Assembly (NCBI GenBank): GCA_022579005.1
Contig: MU401914.1
Location: 1-16,179 of the forward strand
Direction: 5' to 3'
Length of the DNA stretch: 16,179 bases
DNA from: Poronia punctata
Taxonomy: Eukaryota; Ascomycota; Sordariomycetes; Xylariales; Xylariaceae
In this document: one piece after another, positions 9,990 to 16,179 of the stretch
Numbering within the stretch: position 1 is the stretch's first letter
Layout of the letters: every line of letters starts with the position of its first letter
Notes under the pieces: model-generated
What the model was told of the DNA's origin: nothing
What the model saw: the letters and a program-made list of their open reading frames with translations, nothing else
Databases searched by the model: none
Translations under genes and position numbers: made by a program

Positions 9990-11130
9990 ACTAAATAGCT
10001 TTGCTAAATAGCACCTTAAAATACTAAACAATAATTGCAAATCTATATACTTAAATAGCTTTTAAAAAGTAATAAAAAAACTAAAAATAATAAAAAGGTT
10101 ATTTGCAACTTTTAATAAAGAAAGTATAATTAATAAAAAAAAGAAATTAAAAAACAAGGCTTTAGTATTATTTTTAATAAATAAGAAAAAAGGCTGCAAA
10201 GCTTATAATAAATTTATACTTTATAGCTATAGTAAAAGCTTTGCTTATAAAAGTATTACTATACTAATAAAAAAAAGTTAAAAAAATACTTTTAATATTA
10301 AAAAGTTTATTTTATATATAAAAGCTTTTATAATTTACTTAGTTACTAATACTTTTTTTTTAAAAATGCTAGTAAAGATTTTATAATAAATATTTAAATT
10401 ACTAACTATATTAAGCTAAAAGTAAAATATAACTTTAAGCTTAAAAAAAAAAGTAAAGCTTATAAAACTATAAAAATAAATATAAAAAGATTAAAATTAA
10501 TAAAAAGCTTATATAAAAAAAAGAAAAATAACTAAAACAAGTTATTACTTACGCTAGCTTTAAAGCTAGCAAATAGTAAAAAGGTAGCTTATATTTTTTT
10601 TAAAAAACTTTGCTATTTTTAATTTAAAATCTATTTTTTATATATTTAATAAAATAAGTTATTTTTATAATATTAAAAACGTACTTAATAAAGACCTTAT
10701 ATATACTAATAATATAGTTATGCTAATTTAAGCATATAAAGACCTTAATATAATAGTTTAAAGCACTTTAAAGCTTTTTACTTTATAGCTTAAAAATATA
10801 GCTTACTATGTAAATTTTATAATTAAGTTTGTTTTATTTAAAACTTTAAGTTAAAAGAAAATTTAATAAAATATAAAGCTACTTAAAATCCACTTTTAAA
10901 AAATAAATAGTTTATAATTATATTATATATAAAACTAATATAAATAATATGTTTTAAAATACTTACTTTTAAGTATAAATAAAGCCTTTTTTTATGCTTA
11001 AAAAAACTTGCTAATAATATATATTAAAAAACTAGCATTTAAAGCAAATTTCTTTTAATAGTATTTTTAACTTAGCTATTTAAAACTTAATACTATTTAT
11101 TACTTAGTTAGCTAAGGGAAAAAAGTAAAA
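9990..11130 (+). pseudogene. Element C: presumed gag and protease remnant
   Basis: Frame 1 reads mostly open with scattered TAA/TAG, except for a stop-rich part at about 10380-10580. It includes NKKKGCKAYNKFILYSY near 10180 and LIYTNNIVML near 10696. By position before the GAG-pre-integrase region it should be gag followed by the aspartic protease. The segment *LKNIAYYVNF (about 10786-10818) could be a protease-type D(S/T)(G/A) region, but the match is poor. I cannot name a domain here with confidence. Confidence 0.5.
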
Positions 11131-11240
11131 ATTAAAAAGATTTTAAACTAAGGTATTAAATTAATAAATTGCTTAAGCTATATATATAAAAAGCTTAAAA
11201 ACTAAATTAATAAAATATTAAAAAAATAGCTAAACTGCTT
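11130..11240 (+). pseudogene. Element C: GAG-pre-integrase zinc-binding ghost
   Basis: Frame 1 reads GIKLINCLSYIYKKLKN*. The copia GAG-pre-integrase domain has a similar segment in which C-x-x-C is followed by a short (L/K)GK run; here Y-I-Y fits cysteine codons TGT or TGC changed to TAT or TAC. It directly precedes the integrase core, the usual place. In the intact protein it binds zinc and helps integrase assemble. Confidence 0.6.
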
Positions 11241-11760
11241 ATTTAAATGTATTGCTATAAACTAGTACTTATATAATAAAAGTATTAAAAGTAAAGTATT
11301 AATACTACTTATAATTAAAAAATATTTAAAGCATTTGTTTAATTATTATTTACTAAACTTTAAAGCAAGCATAATATTAAAAACATTTAAAATGTTTATA
11401 TTAAAAGTTAAAATAGTTTATAATAAATAAGTTAATATAATTAAGTTAAATAAGTAATTATTATAGTTTTATAAAGTTAAAAATTATTTTATTAATAAAA
11501 AACTTATTATATTTAAAATTTTAGCTTTAAATATTTAAGCTTAAAATAGTGCTGCTAAGAAATTTAGCTAAATAGTTAAAAAGCGCGCTTAGTATATAAA
11601 AGCTAGCGCAAAGCTTTTTAAAAGCTTATAAGTTAAAATTAATAAAGCTACTATATACTTAGCAAACTAAATATTTAAATATATATTTAATTAAAAAACT
11701 TTATATAAACGTTTTTATACTTACTTTAGCGCTTAAAATAGCTATATTAAAACTAAAAAA
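11240..11760 (+). pseudogene. Element C: copia integrase core remnant
   Basis: Frame 1 first gives CIAIN*YLYNKSIKSKVLIL and LLIIKKYLKHLFNYY, fitting the first catalytic Asp strand, D-x-x-GP, and the following (D/E)-x-(S/T)R strand. At 11461-11520 KVKNYFINKKL fits DNG-x-E(Y/F)-x-x-x-x-L. At 11545-11740 NSAAKKFS*IVKRAR then CIKASAKLFKSL*V and KATIYLAN match the fungal copia block NG-x-(A/V)ER with its catalytic Glu, RAR(C/A), LP-x-x-LW and A-x-YL-x-N(R). This is a strong match in order, spacing and sequence. It would have inserted element cDNA. Confidence 0.88.
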
Positions 11761-12940
11761 CTATGCTTAAATTACTTATAAGTTTATATGTATAAAGCTT
11801 ATGCTTTTATTGCTAATATAAAAAAAAACTTTTAAAACTAAGCTTTAAAGCTTAAATAAGTTATTTTATTAGCTATAAGTTAACTAATATATATAAAATT
11901 TAAAATTTTTTAACTAATTATATAATTTATATTAAAAATATAAATTTTAATAAAAACTAAATATTTAATAAAAAGCTTAAAAAACTAAAAAATAAGCTTT
12001 AAATACTTAATTATAATTTTTTATTAATTTTTTAAATAAATTTGTAATTTTTAAAATTATGCTTTATAGCTTTAACTTTTATAAAAATAAAAAGAATATA
12101 AAAGTTTTAAGTATAATTTAAATATTACTAATAGTATAAATAATAAGCAAGCTATTAAAAATATAGTAAACTTTAAGTTTAGTAAAACTAATTACTTTTA
12201 TACTAACTTAAAGTTTTAACTTTATTTATTACTTTTATATTTATTTTTAAATGCTATAATGCTTATAGTACTTAAAAATGCTAATTTTAATAAGCATTAT
12301 AATAATTTTTTACTTTACTTTTATAAAAGCTAAGTAAAATTATTTATTAATAAGCATTATAATAATTTTTTAACTTGCTTTGCTAAGCTTTATATTAAAT
12401 TATTAAAATTAAGCTAATAAGCTTATATTAAAGTAAATAAATAAATAAAGTGCTAAAAAGCTATATTTAATACTAAATATTTATATACTTTTAAACTTAA
12501 GCATAATATACTAATAAGCAAAGCTAATAAAGCTAAAGTGCTTAAGCAATTTTTATATTACTTTAAAAGCGCTTGTTAAAAAAGTAAAAATTATAAGAAA
12601 TAGCTATTATAATTATACTTTAAAAAAAATATAAAAAGATATTTTAATATATTAAAGCAAGCTTTTACTTTTTTTATGTTTTTATAAAAAGCTTTTAAGC
12701 TATTTTTTAAAAAGTAAGTTTATAAAAGCTAAAAAGGTTTATTTAAAAAGTTATAATTAAATAAGCTTTTAAAAAAAAGTTATTATTTTTATAGCTAAAA
12801 ATTAATAAATTTTAAATTATATATAAGTATATATTTATAAGTTTAATAAAAAAAGCTTTTATTTAAAAAGCAAAGCTTAGTTAGTTATATATAGTAATTA
12901 ATAGCTTATATATAAAAGTAAAATAATATATACTTTTATA
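11760..12940 (+). pseudogene. Element C: integrase-RT linker and RT start, unresolved
   Basis: Frame 1 stays readable to about 12830 with stops at scattered codons. It contains KAYAFIANIKKN near 11800, INNKQAIKNIVNFKF near 12139 and NKAKVLKQFLYYFKSAC near 12520. In copia pol this place holds a poorly conserved linker and the beginning of RT (the W-x-x-A-x-x-x-E region and the K-A-R-(L/W)VV-(R/K)G strand). KQSLVSYI near 12868 or AKLS*LYIV in the next frame could be that strand. Frame moves from 1 to 2 between about 12830 and 12950. Confidence 0.55.
12287..12372 (+). repeat. Two 26-bp direct repeats spaced 60 bp
   Basis: TTAATAAGCATTATAATAAT and the next six bases occur at 12287-12312 and again, identical, at 12347-12372. 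The period is exactly 60, so frame 1 gives the same peptide NKHYNNFL twice, 20 residues apart. This may be a short tandem duplication within element C's linker. Confidence 0.75.
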
Positions 12941-12949
12941 TTTATAAGC

Positions 12950-13740
12950 AGATTTTTTAAAACTTTTATAGCTATTATAGCTAAGTTTAACTTTAAAATA
13001 AAATAATATAATATAGTTAACGCTTTTATTAATATAATACTTTATAAAAAAATATATATAAAAGTGCTTTATAAGTATAAAAAGTCTAGCTTTATTTTAA
13101 AGCTTTTTAAAGCACTTTATAGTTTAAAAACATTATTGCTTTTATAGTCAAAAAAACTTACTTTTATCTTTAAAAAGCTTAGATTTAAGCTAGTACTTTA
13201 TAAGCTTTATTGCTATATAAAAAATAAAGTTTTTATTTTTATTTATATTAACAACTTTATAGTTACTTACTAAAAGCTTTAAAAAACTAAAGCTTTTAAA
13301 AATATTAAATAATTAAAAAAATAGTATTAACTAATAAAAAGCTATAATTTAAAATAGTTTTTAAAAGTAAAAATTATTTATAATTATTAACAAAGCTTAA
13401 TTTAACTATTTTAGTTTGTTTATATTAAAAAAATATATAAGTTAAATAACTTTTTTAGTAAAATACTTTTTATATTAATAAAATTTATTAAGCTGCTTTT
13501 TTATAATAAAATAGCTACTTTAAAAAAAATTTGCTACTATTAATAAAAAGTTAAATTTATTATATACGTAGTAGTTATTACTAAGCTAAATATAGCTTTT
13601 ATTACTTTATAACTTTTATAATTTAATAATAACTTTTTTTAGCTTACTAAGCTGCTGCTAACTAAATATTAAATTATTTTTATATAAATTAATATTTTAC
13701 TTTATAGTATAGTAATAAAAATAAGCTTAATATAGCTAGT
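12950..13740 (+). pseudogene. Element C: copia reverse transcriptase remnant
   Basis: Frame 2 reads SRFFKTFIAIIAKFNFKIK* then YNIVNAFIN, matching the (A)R-x-x-x-x-(L/I)-x-A-x-A...L-x-x-x-Q-(Y/M)D-V-NAFL-(N/H) catalytic strand with the first Asp. It continues LFKALYSLKTLLLL* (K-ALYGL(K/R)-x-(A/S)P-x-x-W), FIFKKLRFKLVLYKLYCYI and FIFIYINNFIVTY, with YINN at 13244-13255 in place of YVDD. From about 13532 it gives CYY**KVKFIIYVVVITKLN then IAFITL, matching (Y)-x-x-x-(V/I)G-x-L-(L/M)Y-x-(A/V)-x-(I/T)RPD(I/L)-x-(F/Y). Both active-site Asp codons have become Asn. This is the best protein match in the window. Confidence 0.92.
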
Positions 13741-14000
13741 AATTTATTTTTTATAAATAATATTATTAACTATACAAGCTTATTAGTTTATATTATAACT
13801 TTTTTAAAAAAGCTTATTAGCTAGTAAGCTAATAAATAAAATATAGTTATTATTTTTACTATTAAAGTAAAGCTTTTTATACTAGCTTAAGCTATAAAAA
13901 AAGTTATATTTATTAGTTAGCTTGTTTATAAGCTTAGTATTAATTTAAAAACTAAATATATTATTATTTAGTATAATAACTAATAAATAATTAGTTTAAT
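13740..14000 (+). pseudogene. Element C: copia RNase H remnant
   Basis: After the RT, frame 2 gives FL*IILLTIQAY*FIL*LF then *KSLLASKLINKI*LLF and SFLY*LKL*KKLYLLVSLFI. Copia RNase H has (D)A(D/S)(F/W)-x-x-D...S(S/T)-x-G(Y/F)-x-(F/L)...G-x-(I/V)-x-W-x-(S/A)-(K/N)-(K/R)Q-x-x-(V/T)-x-x-S(S/T)-x-EAE, and ASKLINKI fits the S(K)KQ block. A later run KYIII*YNN* (about 13950-13983, after a frame shift) fits the I-x-CDN-x-(S/Q) motif. It removes the RNA strand during reverse transcription. The match is clear in layout but less so in single residues. Confidence 0.68.
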
Positions 14001-14370
14001 TAATAAAAATATTACTATACTAAAAACAAAATTATAATATATTAATATATATAATTACTAATTATAATAAAAAATAATTAATAAAATGCTTTTAATAGTT
14101 TATATACTTATAAATTTAATAATAGTAAATAGTTTTATAAAGTTATTAGTATGCAATAAGTAGTTAAGCTTTTTATAGTAAGTTAACTTAGTTACTATAA
14201 AAGCAATATAGCTTTAAAAAAAGCTTTAACTAGTTACTATAAAAATGTAAAAAAAGTAAGAAAATTAAATAAAAAAATTAAAAATACTACGTTTAAAATT
14301 ATAAATCCTTGTTTATTATAATTTAAAAGCTTTATTTTAGCTATAAAATAGTTTAATAAGTTAGTTTGTT
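14000..14370 (+). other. Element C: probable pol end and 3' untranslated DNA
   Basis: No strong motif is readable. A segment near 14083 reads KCF**FIYL*, where copia pol ends with a (D)-x-(L/F)TK(A/P)L-x-x-x-x(F/H) block, but this is weak. The last readable codons fall before about 14250. Confidence 0.4.
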
Positions 14371-14560
14371 TTAAAAGGGTATATGAGATTTAATAGGTTA
14401 TAAGAAAACTAAAATTAATATAATGCTTATATAGTAAAAAAAATATAGCTAAAGTAAAAACTACTATAAAGAATTTTTTTTTTATAAAAGGTTTTCTTTT
14501 ATTTATTTAATATAAGAAAACTTTGTAGTAAAAAAAAATACTTCTTTTTATGCGTTATGC
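14340..14560. other. Patch with reduced transition damage
   Basis: This stretch keeps TGAG, GAAAAC, TTTTCTTTT and CTTCTTT words, so GA and TC dinucleotides are back. It includes ATAAGAAAACT twice (about 14400-14410 and 14512-14522) and a GTTTTCTT/AAGAAAAC hairpin (about 14492-14520). It follows a purine run AAAAGGG (about 14374-14380), so a 3' LTR of element C may lie here, but the matching 5' copy was not found. Confidence 0.4.
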
Positions 14561-15215
14561 AATATAATTATACGTTATAAGCTATATTGCTAAGTTTTAA
14601 TAGTAAGTAATTTACTAAGCAGTACTAACTAAGATTAGTAAATTTAGCAATATTAATTAATATATATACTTAAAAAATAAGTAGTAAATATATAAAATAA
14701 TAAGCATAATAGTTTGCTTTATATTAAATATAGTTAAGCTTAAAAAGCTGGTAAACGTAGCAAATATAAAAATTAATATATATACTAGTAGTAAAATAAG
14801 TATAAGGTTTTAATACTAAAAATATTAATTTTTGCTAATTACTTGCTATTTTTATTATTAGCAGCAAAATTAGCAACTATATAATTAAAGCATAACTAAC
14901 TAAAATTTAAATAAAAAAGCTATAAGTATATAAAGCTAGTATAAAATAACTGAAAAAAAAGTATTATAGCAAGCGCACTTTAAAAAACCGGCAGTAAGAA
15001 TAAAAAATATAAAGATATTATAGTATAAAAAAGCAAAAATTAACAACTAAGCTTAAAATATATTATCATATAAGCAAGCAACCTAGTAATAGCAAAACGC
15101 AAAATAAAAGCAGTTAATTAGCTAAAAATATAAAGCTAATTTTTTAAAATATACTTAAAAATGCTTTATTACTAAAAACTAGCAACTTAAAAGAAAAAGC
15201 AGTATAATAAAGCAC
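14561..15215. other. AT-rich stretch with no recognisable gene
   Basis: No coherent frame or family motif was seen on either strand. The words TTAATTAATATATATACT (about 14653-14670) and AAAATTAATATATATACT (about 14769-14786) repeat, which low complexity could explain. TTAAAAAACCGGCAGTAAG near 14981-14999 is a rare spot with CCGG. Confidence 0.45.
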
Positions 15216-15490
15216 TTATTATTATAATTAGGTTATAAAGAAAGCAAGGCTTTTAAAGGTGACTTAATTTATTGCTAGAAATTTTAAGGTAAAGAGAAAA
15301 AAAAAGAAAAGCCTTTAAATTCTCTTTACGTATGCAAACTTATATATATACTAAAAAGTAGGTCTATAGCTATTTATAAGTGCAAGCCTTGGTATTTATT
15401 GTTTAAAAGAAATAATAGCTATAAGCTACTTATTAATTATATAGCTATTAACTTATTTATAACTACTTCTTATAAAATAAATGACTTATT
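15216..15490 (-). repeat. Long inverted repeat, right arm
   Basis: This is the inverted partner of 9600-9875. It keeps more C and G than the left arm, such as GGTGACTTAATTTATTGCTAG (about 15258-15278) and a purine tract AAGGTAAAGAGAAAAAAAAAG (15286-15306). The left arm has T or A at many of these places, as expected if it was mutated more heavily. Homology ends inward at about 15216 and outward near 15490-15510. Confidence 0.8.
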
Positions 15491-15550
15491 TTAAAATATA
15501 ACCTAATTTTAAACTAAAAGACTTTAATATTTAATTAGCTGCTTTTTAGC

Positions 15551-15720
15551 TAAAAAAAGATTGCTTTAAATATTTACTATTTACTATTATAATTTAAGCT
15601 TTTATACTATTACGCTATAGTATTAGTATAAGACTATATGTAGAGAAAAATATATAGGTACTTACTATATACTTATAAAAACTATAGCTTAAAGCAATTT
15701 TAAAAGCAATCTTTTTTTTT
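15551..15720. repeat. Possible 170-bp hairpin-ended element
   Basis: AAAAAAAGATTGCTTTAAA (15552-15570) is an inverted match to TTAAAAGCAATCTTTTTTT (about 15699-15717), with one mismatch. The ends enclose about 130 bp of AT-rich DNA with no ORF. Length and inverted ends would suit a small nonautonomous DNA element. A TA target duplication is possible but cannot be tested in such AT-rich flanks. Confidence 0.4.
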
Positions 15721-16179
15721 TTAAGTAATAGTTTATATATAAAATACTATTTTAAATATTATAATAGTTATACCTAACTAATTGCTTAAATATTAAAGCT
15801 ATATATTAAATTTTATTTTAACAATTTTGTTACTTTTTTTTATAGTTACTTATAATTAAAAAAAATATTTTACTTTTATTTAAGTGCTAAAGAAAATAAT
15901 AAGAAATTATTTTCTATTTAAGTTTAAAATACTAATAATTTATATTAAGTTTAAAAAGATGCTTAAAATTTTTGTTAAAAATAAAAATTGTATTATTAAG
16001 CAATAAAAGATAAGATTTAATAACTTAAAAACCTTTTAAAAAAAAATTAAAAAACTAAATTAAAATAAAAGCTATAAGTAATATTTATAAATTATAAACT
16101 TTAACTTATAATAAGCTATAATATTAATTTGCTACTAATTAATAAAATTATGCTTTATAATAATTAATTTACTTATAAA
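15721..16179. other. AT-rich stretch with no recognisable gene
   Basis: No coherent coding frame on either strand and no link to elements A, B or C was seen. A short inverted repeat AAATAATAAGAAATTATTTT lies at about 15895-15914. GA and TC words are somewhat commoner here than in the element bodies. Confidence 0.45.

Larger units (their letters stand above)
9900..14250 (+). mobile_element. Element C: RIP-degraded Ty1/copia retrotransposon body
   Basis: This plus-strand element has the copia order: unresolved gag and protease, GAG-pre-integrase, integrase, reverse transcriptase and RNase H. Integrase lying before RT separates it from the gypsy elements A and B. Frame 1 is coherent from about 10000 to 12700, and frame 2 from about 12950 to 13960, with stops that fit former Q and W codons. 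No direct repeats that could be its LTRs were found near 9600-9990 or 14250-15215, so the borders are only those of the readable coding DNA. A purine run AAAAGGG at about 14374-14380 could be a polypurine tract. The element sits between the two inverted repeat arms. Confidence 0.82.
1..16179. other. RIP-like, AT-rich retrotransposon graveyard
   Basis: The whole window is AT-rich, with TAA/TAG stops every few codons in all frames and almost no TGA. Surviving C bases are nearly all preceded by A or G, and surviving G bases are nearly all followed by T or C; in 2701-2760 and 7141-7200 this holds without exception. Saturated C:G to T:A change on both strands is the known outcome of RIP in filamentous ascomycetes. 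Three decayed retrotransposons account for most of the DNA. The plus strand is T-rich from about 420 to 8900 and A-rich from about 9200 onward, matching the minus and plus coding orientation of the elements. Composition was judged by eye, not counted. Confidence 0.88.

Noticed and set aside
10696..10860. YTNN followed by a LINE-like spacing pattern, read at first as a non-LTR reverse transcriptase active site.
   Set aside because: The expected upstream KAFD-type strand lacks any codon that could derive from Asp, the spacing downstream is off, and the same frame runs into a clear copia integrase while the true RT lies at 12950-13740. The segment belongs to the gag/protease part of element C.
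9600..15490. A Mutator-like DNA transposon with long terminal inverted repeats and a transposase in the 10000-12900 frame.
   Set aside because: The frame-1 ORF proved to be copia pol (integrase at 11240-11760), so no transposase remains to support this. The inverted repeat itself is kept as a finding.
1..16179. A mitochondrial, apicomplexan or other naturally AT-rich genome segment.
   Set aside because: Stops fill every frame, no tRNA or rRNA is visible, and decayed LTR retrotransposons with transition-only LTR differences explain the composition better.

Overview
The window is extremely AT-rich (by eye roughly 15-20% G+C). Every frame is full of TAA and TAG, while TGA is almost absent. No intact gene is visible. 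The whole stretch reads as a graveyard of LTR retrotransposons heavily altered by C:G to T:A transition mutation, the pattern left by repeat-induced point mutation (RIP). That points to an AT-rich, gene-poor compartment of a filamentous ascomycete; the species cannot be told from the sequence.

Layout. (A) Positions 1-250 and 9195 to about 9560 are two halves of one decayed plus-strand Ty3/gypsy chromovirus pol end: integrase C-terminus on the left, linker and chromodomain on the right. (B) Between them sits a complete minus-strand Ty3/gypsy chromovirus at 251-9189, with 167/168-bp LTRs (251-417 and 9022-9189) and a perfect 5-bp target duplication CTTTG (246-250 and 9190-9194). Inside B, read on the minus strand, are a possible gag (about 8150-8391), a reverse transcriptase active site (about 4926-5072), the integrase core (about 3190-3580), the integrase C-terminus and chromodomain (2415-2849), and an extra decayed ORF of unknown function (about 1000-1790) between pol and the 3' LTR. 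(C) From about 9900 to 14250 lies a decayed plus-strand Ty1/copia element with GAG-pre-integrase, integrase, RT and RNase H remnants in that order; its LTRs were not found.

A long imperfect inverted repeat (about 9600-9875 against 15216-15490) brackets element C. The last kilobase holds a possible small hairpin element and otherwise featureless AT-rich DNA.

History read from the sequence: A was present first, B inserted into A's integrase-chromodomain linker, and both were mutated. The two LTRs of B differ almost only by transitions, which is direct evidence of the process. Ancestral proteins show through because D/G/S tend to appear as N or S, E/G/R as K, P/S as F or L, and Q/W/R as stops. 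All identifications come from reading these ghosts by eye, without database searches.
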